NCBI RefSeq assembly: GCF_900496995.4
Contig: NC_044012.1
Coordinates: 6,014,001 to 6,078,000 of the forward strand
DNA: 64,000 nt
Direction: 5' to 3'
Source of the DNA: Aquila chrysaetos chrysaetos
Taxonomy: Eukaryota > Chordata > Aves > Accipitriformes > Accipitridae
A program made the position numbers and the translations under genes. Below are positions 13,031 to 25,748 of the stretch, piece by piece. A model generated the notes under the pieces. The model did not search any database. It saw nothing but the letters and a program-made list of their open reading frames with translations, and had not been told where the DNA came from. How positions within the stretch are numbered: the stretch's first letter is position 1; the number at the start of each line of letters is the position of its first letter.

Positions 13031-15429
13031 AGCGGTTATTTTTTTATGCTGTGGTTGTTGCATGCAGCATACCATATTTTGGAATCTGTGTCTTAGGATA
13101 TTAAAACTGAAAGAAGAACTGAATTTAATTTTCTGCGTTCCTGCAGTTTGTCTATTTCATGCGTTTCACTCAGTTTTAGTGATGAAACTAGACCGCTTGA
13201 TTCCTTTTCAATTACAGTGTTTTCAGTTTTCTAGTTCTCCAGTGCTACCAAAATTATAGAGTGTGGATATGTGACATTCCTGGACAGTATTGCCAAATAA
13301 GAGCAAAGACTACCAAAAATATATGGAAAAAACCAAAATAATAAGGATATTTCTATTCCTGCTGAATTCTGGATTGGTCTTCTACCAATGGCTATATTTG
13401 AAATGTCAGTAGTTAATTTCGATTCATTGTTAGTATTTTAACCCAGTGTCTATTTTAAAACAATGCGGATGCCCATTCCCTGGGAATTCAGCACCTGTAT
13501 GGGAGTTTGGTGCCTATGTCCCTTTCTGGTAAGGGTTTTGAACTCTTCAACTGCAATTTCTCATAACAGGTGTGATGCGTATTCCTCCTCCCATGTTGGG
13601 AATTGTTCCTTAAAGGCAGACTTGGAACAGGAAAGACCAATTATAAAAATTCTATTTTAGGGAAAATCAATCTAAATATGAGTTACCCAGAATAAAACAA
13701 GTTCTCTTTGGTAGTAATAGGTAAGTGTAATCTTTCTATCAGATGGAAATGTAATGGGAAATCAATGACTGGACCACTCTTACTTCTTTTTATTTTGCTG
13801 CCACACTAATGGAATCCCTGAATTTACTCAGCCTATCTGCCAACTGCCATGTCCGTGGAGGAGCAGTGCAGCTGAGGAAATCTAACCCCAGAAGAGAAAT
13901 ATCAGATGGAACACACTGACATTTAGATACTCCATAGCATATTACAGAGATCTTAAGAATAACTACAGGTAACAAACAAAGTAGCAAAGATTTTTAGTAA
14001 CAACATGGTAAAGACAGACTCTTACTTGATGCAGGAAGTTAATAATTTCTTATTAAATGAAGACTTTACAGTTCTCTGTTGTTAGAACTGTAGGTTGATA
14101 TCTTGGCAATATTTTTTTTTCTTTAAGATGTTAACTTTAAAATAGCAAGTATACTTTCCATGGTAATATATTGCTTTTAACATTTGTAAGCCATAAAGTG
14201 TGCTGTTAAGGAATGATATGATTAGTTGAAAAGATCCCACCAGCAAATTGTTCGTTTTAGTAGACACTTCTATACTTAGATAGTTGGATAAAAGAAAGGA
14301 TGTTATTTGTTAGTACCATTTCAGTGCAAATGTACGTGATGCTGATATTTCAAGCTGAGAGCTTTTGTATTTGAAAGAAATGGAACTGGAAACACTTTAG
14401 CTATAGGAGTAACTTTTACCTATTTTAGAAAAATAACTATGAAGCTCAAGGGAGGTTGTGTCTTTTGGTAGTTTTCTTTTTAAATTTTTCAAATTGCTGC
14501 AAACTTTTTACCTTTTTCCTGTGTTAAAGAATATGCTGATGTTCATTTTGATAAATTGGTGACTATTCTTATTTGTAAGAACAGTATTTTATTTGTGCAC
14601 CTCTTCACTGCTAAAGCTTCATTTCAAAGCTATCTAGATTTCTCCTCGTTCCATTACTCCTACTAGACATTTGTTTCAGAACTTCACTGATTATTAGAAA
14701 TGTCCTTCAGATTTCTGCAACATACTTATGAGTAATGCTAGCATTGTCTTTTTGCTTAAGCATCTTTTCTTCCTGTTTCTTATATGTATATCTGGAAACA
14801 GTAGCTGCATCTTCTCAGCCTTTGTTTTGCTTGGGTCAAAGAAATCCCAGTCTTCAAAAATACTTTTAAAAATTCTGAAGACAGATCATTTGCTGCCCCA
14901 TCCTTCTGAGCAGTTTTCCTTTTTACCAGTGTGAAGTAATTTTTTTTTTTCTTAAAAACAGATAAAAGAATTGTACCATTGCCTAGATAAATTCTGTTCT
15001 GTACTGTGTACCTACAGAGCTGGTGTGTTCATCTGACTTCTGTGTAATGTTTTTCTTTGCATAGTACTTCATTAGGTTTGCAGAAGGGAACTGAAGTGCC
15101 TTCTTTGTGTTATTTTCAAAGATGTAGTTGTTTGAGTGCCCAGATAGTTTCTAGTTAACATGTTTCAGCCTTGTAGCAATTATGTAGTGACAATTAGCAT
15201 TTCAGATATTTCTGTATATTCCATTGACAGTCTCTGAAGTTTCTATGGAAAACGATGATTATGAGCCCATCAAAATAGCTTATAATTGCTTTCCTACGTC
15301 TCTTTTTTTGAAAGAAAAAAATATAAAAAGCATGATGATGCATTATTCAACCATACTTTTTCATATTCTAAATACACATTGATGTCCATCCTCTGAACTT
15401 ATGTTGTTATCATTGCACAGAAAACTGGT
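13031..15429. other. unique AT-rich non-coding sequence
   Basis: I see no gene or recognisable repeat. T-rich tracts occur (for example near 14110 and 14939), but none looks like a retroelement tail. Confidence 0.55.
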
Positions 15430-15665
15430 TTATCTCCAAAGTGTGTCCTGAGGCTCCTCTTGGTCTGAGTAGTCAAACACTTGACCAATAATCTCCGTAT
15501 CAGTAGAAACGTGATCCTGAGTCCTTTCTGCCACTTCTAGGTCATGCTCAGCTCCTGGCCGTACCACCTCATATTGCTGTGAATCAGCCTTTTTTAGAGC
15601 AGGGCATCTGGCAGGGAGCACAGAATTGTGGGGTTTTGCTGCAGCCATGAAAACTTAGAATACTT
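15430..15665 (-). CDS. possible terminal coding exon or small gene, product unknown
   Basis: The minus strand has an open frame of 72 codons from an ATG at 15648 to a TAA at 15430-15432. Its composition is unlike the chance frames around it: acidic and hydrophilic, with a YEVV segment, a run like EHDLEVAERTQDH and an acidic C-terminus near FDYSDQEEP, ending in TLWR. That resembles a receptor-type cytoplasmic tail or regulatory C-terminus more than a folded enzyme. Just upstream on the same strand is a credible splice acceptor, a pyrimidine-rich stretch ending TTTCCACAG, placing exon start at 15665. In that reading an in-frame TAA precedes the ATG, so either the ATG is the true start (weak context, T at -3, G at +4) or a second acceptor at GCTGCAG inside the ATG region is used and this is a last coding exon in phase 1. 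I do not recognise the protein. A chance frame remains possible. Confidence 0.35.
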
Positions 15666-16620
15666 CTGTGGAAACCAGAGAATATATCAGTGTCAGGCTA
15701 GTCTGCAATAGCCTTATTCAGGTCTGGGCCCTATGCCAGATTTCATGTCATTTCATTGCTTCTTACTTGTAATGGATAATAGCACTGCTGTGACCAGTTC
15801 TGGAGGGGTTTTTATTTTTAAAGTACGGGCTGAAAATCTGCCGCAGGATCAGAGATACTTTAGATGGTCAAATTCTATCCTGTTGCACGTAACAAGTTAC
15901 TGATTTCTTAACCTTACCGTGAATTTTCCTTTACTTGTTAGTTAGTATGAGACCAGTAATAAGTAATAATGAATTAATTTGATAGGCTATATATATTGTA
16001 TATTGCTATATTACTGATTTGCACTCTACTCTTACTTAGACAAGCATAGGCTATTTCTTCTTTGTTCAGGGTTTTTGTTGTGCTTGTCATACATACAAAA
16101 ATATAAAAAACCTCATACTTGGGTAGATCATAGGTATTTATACATGAATGCTTGGAGGTTTCCTAGACCAGGGCACAAACACTTCTTAGAAATGAGGTGG
16201 GAATATTCTGTGAGAGGCTCTGCATCAATAAGGACGAAGCCTGGCAAAATTTCCATCATCTTTGGAGATTATACAAGATTAAATACTAATAAATATAGTA
16301 AATATTTGGATTTCAGAAGAGTTATAAATATTTATTGATACAGATATTTTAAGGAAAAGAACTACTGAAAAGTTATTATCCTTTTTAGTATTTATTTAAC
16401 TTCCTTCTGGACTTTTACCAAACATCTCTCCGAGTTACATTTGCTATAGAGTGTTAAAAACCCCACTAATCCATAAAAAGGAGTCAATTTTCTATTAAGT
16501 TACCAGATATTTAGAGTGCTTTCGCTAGAGTTGCCTCTGGTAGCCTCTTGGTGTCCCGCCTGTTAATTTCTATGAGACTTTTTCCAAGAGCAATATTTTT
16601 ATCCGAGCAGTTTACTTTTT
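15666..16620. other. non-coding sequence between candidate exon and GC-rich patch
   Basis: AT-rich with TATA-like runs near 15985-16010 and 16280-16335. I see no gene or repeat that can be supported. Confidence 0.5.
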
Positions 16621-17620
16621 TCTTCTGTGTGCCTTTCTTTCGCAGCGCTCATTTCTTGGGTAGTTGACTCCAATTCAGAGCTCCGGCGGGACGTGTGAAC
16701 CTTTCCTTTAGCAACCCCTCGCCCTCACTGCGTGTGGAAGCTTTCTCGCCCCAAATGAGCAAAGTCTCCTCTCCATAGCAGGTTTCCTGAGCGGTGAGGG
16801 CCCAGCAATGATATCCGCAGCCAGGTTTCGCAGGTTTATTCTGCGTGCCACCTGAGCCAGCAGCTGGGTGTCATGCCAGGGGCTGCTTTGCTGAATGTAA
16901 GGTGATCCTGGTGTAGTGTGGCATGGAGAGATTCACTGGTAGGTGGGGTGTTGCTTCACACACCCCAGGCGCTTTTCATCATTGATAATTTGTGGGCAGA
17001 GTTTTAGAAAGGTGTTATCTCCGGTGCCTGGGCTACAAAATGCAAGTAGCAGAGCTCTGCAGTAAGGGTCAATACAGCCATACCAAAATCCTTGCTGACT
17101 TCGGGACAGCTGAATAGGAGAGTCTCCTCGCGCAGTCGGGAGCCGCTCCGTTTCCTGAGCCTGCGGGGAAGGGACGGGACGGGACGGGAACATGACTGCC
17201 AGTATCTTCTCCTGGGAGCCTGCCCAGAGGAAGTAGCTTTAGTTTCTGTGGAAAGCTCGGCATTTCTCTGCCATTCCAGCCATCTTTCTGGGAAGCACCG
17301 TGCCGCTTCCCACAGCCTCCCCTCCTGAGACTGCCTGGGATCTTGGTCTGGATTTTCCTCCTCGGGAAACATGGCTCGGAGCTGCACGGAACTGTGTTGG
17401 GCTCCAGTAAGACTATCTCTATTGGGATGTGTAGGCTGCTATTTTATTTTGGGCTGTTCTTTTGCCCTTGCTTAAATTTTCCCCAGATTCTTCGGCTGGT
17501 TTGCAGAGTCTGTGCGTGGGACAGCTGCCTGGGCATCCGCAGGTGGAGAAAGTGGCCGCGTAGTGACTGGAGTGAGATGGAGGTCTCCATGGCAGCTCCT
17601 CCCTTCTCTGCTGGGTGACA
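16621..17620. promoter_or_regulatory. GC- and CpG-enriched patch, possible promoter or enhancer
   Basis: This kilobase stands out from the AT-rich surroundings. CpGs are frequent at 16640-16860 and densest at 17101-17190, where I count about 10 in 90 bases. Several overlapping open frames on both strands are a side effect of GC content. It contains a (GGGAC)n G-quadruplex motif. No TATA box, convincing splice donor or known first exon was identified, so a promoter role is inference. Confidence 0.35.
17164..17189 (+). repeat. (GGGAC)n pentamer tract, G-quadruplex motif
   Basis: Three GGGAC units plus GGGAA are preceded by GCGGGGAA. This gives five G-tracts of three or more with two-base loops, an almost ideal G-quadruplex sequence on the plus strand. 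It lies in the densest CpG part of the surrounding patch. Confidence 0.85.
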
Positions 17621-20600
17621 GAAGAAAGAGAACCTTGGGTCCCCGTAGTTTGAAGCTGTAGTTTATTAAAGTAAATTACTTTTTTCTTTCTTTCTTTTGA
17701 GTTATTTATTATTATGCTTTTGCTCAGTTATCAAATTGGAAGCAAATGGTGGAAGAATTTGCTTTGCATGTAAATGAGAGAGACTGAAACTACTTCTCTT
17801 TGCCGCGGCACTTTGTATACTGTTTCCTTAAGCCCAAATGGCTAATCTTTCCATAATGAACTTGAGTATGTCTTTTCACACGAGTAGTTTCAGTGACTTT
17901 AGCGAGGTTTCATGCATTAACAGGCAAGTGAGATTTTACCTTTGAGAGCCCCAAATCCTTTTGGAAAAATCCTATAATGTTTAAGCAGAAAAGAAACCAA
18001 AGAATTTATAGATTAATGACTCAAGCCTACAGAACCTAAGGGAGGGTTTTCATAGATTCTTTTAAACATCTGGTAACATTTTGCATTAATGTTATGTTTA
18101 CATGGGGTTAATAAACTGAGCAACAGTAATAGGAATTGTAGGGAAGTAAGCAAAGTATAGGGGAAGAGGCAGTAGAAATCACCCTTATTAGCAGTCTATT
18201 AAGCAGTTGCTCTCAAACAGTTTGTAACACTTTATTAATGTTTTAATGGACATCTTAATAATTATTCCTCTTTATAAAGTATTTAAAAACAGAATCTTCA
18301 TATGGAGCATGATCATGTATTCTGTCACACTTGAGTGCAGAAATAGGATTTTTGTTCTGTGCTTTAGGGTTTGTCCAAGCATCCGTAAAATAGGTCCTCT
18401 TTCCTATTGTATCTGCCAAACGTAAGCAACCTAACCAAAAGAATGCGGTCTTTCTCGCCCTATAAATATACTAAATATATTTTGTATAACACTTTGCAGT
18501 CATGACTTGAGCAAGTATCCTATAACTCTGGTTGAGAAGGAGGCAGGCTACCTGCTTTCTGTTTAATTACCTTATCCAGATAATATCAAATTCAATGAAA
18601 AGCTGCTAATTCACTAACATGTATCTTAAGTTAGATTTTTTTTTTTAAGAGTTAAGTAGTATTTGTTAGGACTAAACCACCACTGCAGGATTTGGCCCTC
18701 TGTGGTGACACAAATGGTGTATTTCAAAATGGGCAAATGTAAACCAGGAAAAGCAGATGATATTTGAGAGGATCGTGCTTATATAAACTTGTTTGTTAGG
18801 GGAATTAACTTTCAGTGATTTATTATTCTGCTTGTGCAACATATAGCCCAGAAATACACGAGCCTGTTTGCGAAAGCTGCACAACTGCCGTTGGAAGAGT
18901 GGGGCCTTTTTTTCCCCTCTCTGTTACAAGGATGAGCAGATGTTAAGCAACGCTTCACTATTTTATGATTGAGAATTATAAAGGCTAGCCATACGTACTG
19001 AAAAGTCTTTAGGTATGTTTTCTGTTGGAGACTGATAAAAGAAATTAATAACTTCTGGAATTTTGAAGTAAAGTAAAAATGGCTTCATTTAAAGCAGCAG
19101 TCATAAGAGCAAAATTAACATGCAGAACATTGATGTCTAATTGCTGAAAGGATATATGTATGCTGTTGTAAATGGTTATCAATGTATGGGAAAAGGAGAA
19201 CTTGATTTAAAAGAATTGAGTAGGCAAACATGAATCACTAGGAAAAAAGGGAGAAGTTAACTATACTTCTGAAGAGTAGCAGTTCAGGCTACAATAATAA
19301 CAACTTTTTTTGGAAGAGTGAAAATTCAACTAACTTACCTTTGATATCCTCTCCTTGAGTAATAATTATGCAAGATTTCTACTAAAATGCTCTTCTCATA
19401 AGCAGTCTATGAATATAAGAAACTATATTACTAATTTTTTCACTCTTTGTAATGTTTCTAATCATCATTAATGGCCTTCATTATTATTCAGTTATTCCAT
19501 TTTAGAAAAGCCTGCCAGTTATGCCAAATTATGTAGGGATATATGAGATTCTATGGATGTTTCTTCGCCAGATACTAGAATGATAAGTGACTATTTGTTC
19601 TTACAATATGAGAAAAATGAATTGTTACAGATTCAGAACCCTTTATGACTAGCCAGTAACATCCCAGGCTGTACCTGCAAGCAAGAACATTTGAATCACA
19701 GAATTATGAAATACAGACTCAAAATGATATAAAACACTATTCTTGGGTTTATAGTTTTTTCCAGCTGTTTGGTGTAGTGCCCAAGCAATCTGTGATTAGC
19801 TTTGTCATAAAGACTAAATCCATGGGGTTATTTTTTAAATCTCTCCTACCACTTTCTAACCAGCATAGTTGTTGGAATTCCTTTATGATATGTATTTTCA
19901 TTTTCCCCATTCAGAAGCACATACCCTGTCAGAATACTGGGGACCTGATTTAAATGGTTATCAGTGTCACTAGAACACACAGTCATTTTCTGTTGCCTTT
20001 TTTGCTCACTGGCTAAGGATATGCTGTCCTTATTTGCTTAATAAATGGGCAGTTAAGGATCTTCATTTTTTATGCTTGCTGCACATTCATGTTTTATTAT
20101 TATTTTATTCTTTCTATTTATAGATTTTACATTAACATTTGATGAATTTTCCACATAAATGGCAATGCTTGATGTAATTCATATCACTCTTAATACGTAC
20201 AATTTGCATATATTATCCCAAGCAATGACCTAGTAAATGAATTAAATAAGCCTTGGTAATAAGAATGACATATCTGAGCCCATTTAGACAACAAAAGCCA
20301 ATGCCTCACCAAAGCAGGGCAGTATTGAGAAAACACAGACACCATCTCAGAATACGCTATATATATTCTAATTCATCCCAACCTCTGTTGCAAAGACACA
20401 AACACCTTCAAAGAATGAACCAGTGTCTGAAATAAACTAGTTAAGGGTAATATTTTCAGTTCTTTTAGTGAGCACAAATATAATTTTAACATATTCTTGA
20501 AGAACAAATCCTCCAATGAGTTGTATGTGGTTTTTATTAATTTTGAACCTAAACCCAGTAATTATATCAATTATATAAAAGCAGCAGTGAAAGAATTGTA

Positions 20601-21653
20601 ATTGCTTGCATTGTGCAAGCCATGCTGGGCTCCTAGCTATTCTTCCTTGAGGAGCTGCCGCGAAACAGCCATTTAAGGACAAGAGACTTGCAAACGTTTA
20701 GAGTGATGGAGCAGGAGCGTTAAACAGATTCTAGGTAGGTTCCTATATGTCTGCTTTACCCGATAACGTTCCTGTTGCCATCTGTTACACTAGGTAACTG
20801 TTACCCAGCTGGGAAGGATGCATCTTTTGAAAGCTATAATGGAATCCATTTGGACTGTGTAGCTTCCATAAGATTTGCTGAGACAACATAACCATTGAGA
20901 CTTAGACCATTCCTGCAAGAAACTACTATCATATGACTTGAATATTATTAGGGAAGTATTTATTCCTTTAGTGATCATTCAGTGTTAATCTTAATTTAAT
21001 ATATTATTAAATCTCTCTGTTGTGGTCATGCTTTTTTTTTTCCTTGGTGATTCATATTTAGGTTATTGGACTTGATTCTGGTTTCTCACAGATTCTTATA
21101 TTAGCTTCACAGGAGCTATTTGTGATTTACATTAATTTCATGCTATTGGAATTATTCCCAGCGATCTCATTGTGAGGGTTTTTTTTTTCCTGTCCTTACA
21201 ATTGTTCTTTGCTTTCCCTTTGGCAACTATGGAAATGTTAGGCTTTGCCTACACAAATTAATTATTTCAGGCTAAACTTCTTTGTTTTGATGGGAAAGTT
21301 AAGTTGTGCCTGTACAATGAAGCCATTATACCTGCAGTATATTGAGAAAATGTATTTGTACATTTATCCCAGTATAATTTTGTTTGGTGAAATAACTTGC
21401 ATGTGATGTTCTATGGTCTATTTTTTTAATTAGACCACCGAACCTTCCAACCTACTCTGCACCTTCACAGTTAGATCAGTGACTGGAAAGACACATTTAT
21501 TCATTACAAGTTATATTTGAGGGATGTGCCAGTCTATTTCCCTGGGTGCTCTTGGTAAAACTTAACCCCAAAATACAATCAAGGCAAAATGGGTAATAAC
21601 TCCCTTGAATTTCAGGGGAACATCACGAACTCCCTTTGAAAGCCAGCATGGGG
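17621..21653. other. unique AT-rich non-coding stretch
   Basis: About 4 kb with no supported gene. It contains a short imperfect CTTT microsatellite at 17679-17698 and otherwise nothing I recognise. Confidence 0.55.
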
Positions 21654-21673
21654 TTTTTTTTTTTTTTTTTTTT
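21654..21673. repeat. T20 homopolymer
   Basis: An uninterrupted run of 20 T follows GGGG. No retroelement body precedes or follows it, so I treat it as a simple repeat. Confidence 0.85.
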
Positions 21674-23109
21674 ACTAGTGCTCATTTCCACATAAAGACC
21701 CAGGTCGCATGTGAATCCAGTTCTCTACAGCCACCTAGATGAAGAGGCAGCCTACTCTGGAAAGGAACAATCCCAATCTATTTTATAGCAAAGGCAGAAG
21801 CTTTTCTACAGCTGAAAACCCCATATGGAGAACACTCTACTGCCAAATTTCTATCTATTAAGTTGAATAGGATCCAGCATATGTGGCTCCCTTGATTACA
21901 GTGCTGACCAAAATGTGCAAAGAGAAATGTGTTCTTTTAAACAGACAGCTCCTAAGACAATTTGGGCTTGCAGGCTTATAAAATTCAAATTCCACCTGGA
22001 TACATGTAATCATCAACGGACAAAACCCTGAGCTCTACCATTTTATGCTCCTAGTAAGATGCACTGTGTACCAGAGAGTAAAGCATTTGCTGCATTCTGC
22101 ACTAGCCAATTTCTCTAGCTCATTTTAAAGTGTAATTTAAGCCTCTTTTTTTATCCTTCACTATGCCTGTCTGATGACAAAACCAGTTTTCTAACTCCCA
22201 ACTGCTGGTAGGGTACATCCGCTGTTCGCTCCAGGGGTAAGGCTTATGTTAGACACTGGAAACCAGTTCACTTGGGTGCAGGTAGCCCCAAATTGCCACA
22301 TTATGGACAGTTCAATGCAGACTGCAAAACCTACCCAAGAAAGAGAGAATATTTGTGGGCAGCCGGCCTTGACCTACACAGCAGCTATGTTTGTACTCAG
22401 GGGAGGTAGCTTATAGCTGGGTCTGTTCAGTCTCCACGCACACCTTTGGTCATATTAGACTGGGTTGCTGGGCTGAACAGCTGTATTTATTGGAAAAGCC
22501 CAGCTAGTTTTGTCATCTCTGAACCCTCTTTACAAGATCTCTGAGCTGATGGTGAACGCAACTCAGAAGCAATGTCTTAACTAGCATTTAACAGACAGAA
22601 GAAATTGAACCAGTTACAACAGCAGCTTAATACAATTAGGGAGCCTTTATGGCCAGTTTATTGCTGTCCCTGGTTTGGGACGAGTCCTGCTTATTGGAGT
22701 CTATACATGCCAGCTATGCTGCAGTGACACAGGGTAATCCAAGACAAATTCAAACAATTTGGTAGCTACAGCAGAGCACCTGGCACATTGTACCCCTGCA
22801 CCACATTAATGTCATTGTACATCTACATTTTGTTGGTGTCCAGCATTTGGTTTAGCAGTTAGTCTCACTCAGCTAACAAACCCTGTCTGGACAGTAGCAC
22901 CTTAAGGGTTTAAGCTTCCTGTTGATTTTAGGTATTGCTTTGAGACATGGAAGACATTGAGCCAGATAGGTACCTACTTCAAATCAGTGTGTCAGCCAGG
23001 AGCAAATAGGCTGTCTGTGACTAAGGTGTAGTCATCAGAAGAGAATCTGAAAAACTGTTCCAGTGTCCTGGCCACTATAGAGGTGGGGCAACAGTGACAT
23101 TCTCCCTTA
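21674..23109. other. non-coding sequence without a recognised feature
   Basis: I see no gene. Composition is balanced and may hide very old repeat remnants, but none can be named. Confidence 0.5.
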
Positions 23110-23220
23110 TTGCTACTCCCATTTATAGTGTCAGGTTTATGGAAAGTCTTTGAGAGTCAGTGGGATGTAGGCATTTAACCTGCTTAAGTACTTTTGTAAA
23201 TCCCTTTGGACATCCACCTA
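23110..23220 (+). repeat. ancient amniote interspersed repeat fragment
   Basis: The order 'gagagtcagtgggatgtagg', 'catttaacctgcttaag' and 'acttttgtaaatccc' resembles a repeat common in turtle and crocodilian DNA of the form 'tcaatgggagttaggc, gcctaa..gcttaggc, cttttgaaaatccca'. The assignment is from memory and the family name is not known to me. Ends are approximate. Confidence 0.45.
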
Positions 23221-23264
23221 AACTGTTAGGCAAAAGAGAGCTTTACACTTTCAAAGGCAAAGTA

Positions 23265-23360
23265 AGGACATTAAGTAATTAATTCCCACAATGTTTCTGT
23301 GATCTGTTATCCTCTATATGGAGGAGGAGACTGAAATGAATGAACTAAGGTTACGTGGAG
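23265..23360 (+). repeat. MIR-like ancient SINE fragment
   Basis: The segment with AATTAATTCCCACAATG, then TTATCCTCTATATGGAGGAGG and AGACTGAAATGAATG follows the MIR-type order 'aattaatcctcacaac, tattatcctcattttacagatgagga, aaactgaggca'. It is heavily diverged, and the call is by remembered consensus. Confidence 0.45.
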
Positions 23361-24889
23361 ATGTACAGAAATATGGGATCTCTTGATAATCAACGCTATG
23401 GTTATTTCATTCCTGTTATTCTGCCTTACTGTTATTTGCAGATGATTAAAGTTGGATCCATAGACTTCCTGCACAAATGAAGTCTCAACTCTGACTCACC
23501 TGCCATCCTATAAAGAAAATATAACCGAAAATGAGGACATATCCCTTGTGTTTTCTGAGGTTTCAATTGTTTCCAGAGGCCCAGGAAGCATGGAAGAGTG
23601 GTTAGTAATGCACTAACACTGGACAAAATCTTTCACAAACCATGCTTCTTTGAAAGATTGCTTTTTGATGTGATGTGCAAAAAACTTTTTTTTTAATCAG
23701 CCTGACTCCATTGACTAAATCTCTACAATAAGAATGTAAGTTTGAGGATTTAGATACAAAGAGAAGAGCAGCAGTTACGTGCCAGTTTTTTTTAAGTGGA
23801 GAAGTGATTAGACAGATGCCAGCTGGAAACAAGTTTTGAATCTCTCTGTATTTCAGATGCAGTGTAGCTGCATCTACTGTAGTCTGCTGTTTTTGGAGAA
23901 AGACTGGAGATAGATAGACAATAACCATGACTTTATTTATTTGAGTTCTCTGGGGAGTGGCTGCAGTGGCCCGTGGGAGCCCCATGCGTTGAGAGTGGAT
24001 GATAAGGCCTCTCTGCAAAGGTTGTAAATGAAGATCAATGAATAACTGCAGAGATAAAGGACTGCATCTCCACAGTGGATGGTCTCCAGACACCATTAGT
24101 GAAGTCACTCAGTAGCATGCAGTATTGCTTATCATCCCTGGTGAGCCAAGTCACCAGTCTGTGAGTGATGGCTCTTGTCCTCGGTGGAATATGCCAAGTG
24201 GCTGGCTAAGCCCTGCAAAATGTGGAGTCAAGACTGGTAAATCCCATGTGCCTCAAAGGCAGACTTCAGTCACTGTAGGCACCTACATGGATCAAGAAAG
24301 TGAGAGAAATCCCACTGTGAAATTGTGAAATGTCAACTAGAGATGCTATTGCAAACTGTAACGAGAAAGCTGCACAGTGGTATTAAGGGACTGTGGCCAT
24401 TCCTCAGCTTACAGAAGCAAATGCCAAGTCCAGAAGTATCTCTAGTCACTGTGCAGTCCAGTTTAAGGATATGGTTGGATCTAAACCCAGTGCATTGCCA
24501 GCTTTTATATTCAAAAAGACTAAGCCAGAGACTATTCAGCAGGAGGGAAATTCAGTTTTTCTTCCATTTTTGGGATGCACTATCTAGATACCTAACAGAC
24601 TGAAATAACCAAATTAAAGACTTATCCTTAGAGAAGGGACAGCAGACTTTAGTATGTGTCCTGTGTAGTCTTGAGCTCAGCTTTAATAAATTAGTCAGAG
24701 CTGCATGAGTATTCATTGAGCAGAGATGTGAGGAGCAAAGCTAGACAGAACTTGGGAAACACTTTTAATAATCTTTTTCATGAGCATTTGATTCTTACTT
24801 TATGACTAGTTTTAACTCATGGGAATCCTATTCTTGATGTCTTGGCTTAAGGGGCACCTTAGAACTTTTGGTATGAATTATTTATTTTC
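23361..24889. other. non-coding sequence with chance open frames
   Basis: The minus strand carries a 168-codon open frame at 23602-24108, but it has no recognisable domain, no splice or Kozak support and an unremarkable composition. No repeat was recognised. Confidence 0.5.
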
Positions 24890-25060
24890 AGTAATTTGTT
24901 TGTAAAGCCTTTATTTGCTGGGCACTATACATATGGCTGGGAGAGTCACTGTCTTGAAGGATGACATTGAAGACAACAGTGGTTGTACAGCCCAGTAGCA
25001 GCAGAAACAGAATTGAGTCCCAATCTGTTACTCTAAGCACAGAGCCATGCTATGTTTCCA
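24890..25060 (+). repeat. MIR/LF-SINE-like ancient repeat fragment
   Basis: The right part (24990-25055) has, in order, GCCCAGTAGCAGCAGAAAC, AGAATTGAGTCCCAATCTG, TACTCTAAGCACAGAGCC and ATGCTATG. This parallels the typical SINE tail 'cagtggcagagc, gggaatagaacccagg, tcctgtgctctaaccact, agaccatgct'. The left part, with TTTATTTGCTGGGCACTATAC, fits the SINE body. The copy is old and its ends are approximate. Confidence 0.5.
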
Positions 25061-25144
25061 GTCAGAAAGCTCAGACTTCTTTTTTTCTTATTAATTATTC
25101 TTGGTATATTGCATATGTGGTACTATTCACAGTTGAAACCTGGT

Positions 25145-25235
25145 CTTTAAGATTCAGGAGGTTTATCTTCCAGCTTTGCCAGTCTACTCTCGCTGCTCAT
25201 TCAGCCTGGAAAGTCATTTACCCAAGGATCTTTGG
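25145..25235 (-). repeat. MIR-like ancient repeat fragment, reverse orientation
   Basis: TCCAGCTTTGCCAGTCTAC followed by GGAAAGTCATTTACCC resembles the reverse complement of a MIR body ('ccggctctgccacttac ... gcaagtcacttaacc'). This weak match sits 85 bases from a forward SINE-like fragment. Confidence 0.35.
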
Positions 25236-25690
25236 ACTCAGTTCAGGTTCAGGAAGCTTGGATTTCGGATTGCTCCCCCCACCTATTTTTGCCTACTTCC
25301 TGTGCTTTCCCCTCTTGGACTTGCATTTGCCCAGGAGAACTGGAGAAAGTTGGCTTCTTCTGAGACATCTGTGCAACAGCAGATAATATTGTCATCAAGA
25401 CACTAGTAGTATTGCATTGCATTTCATCGCTTAGGCAGTGTCTGTTCAATGTTCGTCCCGTGCTGTGTTGTCAGCCCTACGCACATGACCTCACTGGACT
25501 TGAAACGCTTGCAAAATATGATCAGGAAATAGCTTTGTGGTTTTCTTGATATGGAAACGCCTGAAGTGCTCAGCAACATTAAATGGTGCATCCTAAAAAT
25601 AATTGTTTAAAGAAGCAGAGGGGCAAGGACAGCATATTAGTTTCAATTCTTATTTTTTTTTAATGATACACAAATAGTGACTTAGGTGAA

Positions 25691-25748
25691 ATCCCGGCTT
25701 TACTGAAGTCAGTGGCAGAACTTCCAGTGACTTTACTGAGGCCAGGAT
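25691..25748. repeat. 58-base imperfect hairpin, ancient amniote palindromic repeat
   Basis: Two 25-base arms (25691-25715 and 25724-25748) match as inverted copies at 19 of 25 positions around an 8-base loop. The arms carry the 'actgaagtcagtgg' and 'cagtgactttactgaggcc' words of a palindromic repeat that I remember as widespread in turtle and archosaur genomes. The hairpin is directly visible; the family is from memory. Confidence 0.65.

Noticed and set aside
21654..21673. T20 run as the tail of a retroposed copy
   Set aside because: No gene-like or LINE-like body lies on either side; treated as a simple repeat.
23602..24108. 168-codon minus-strand open frame
   Set aside because: No domain or family resemblance, ordinary composition and no splice acceptor; length is compatible with chance in 64 kb.
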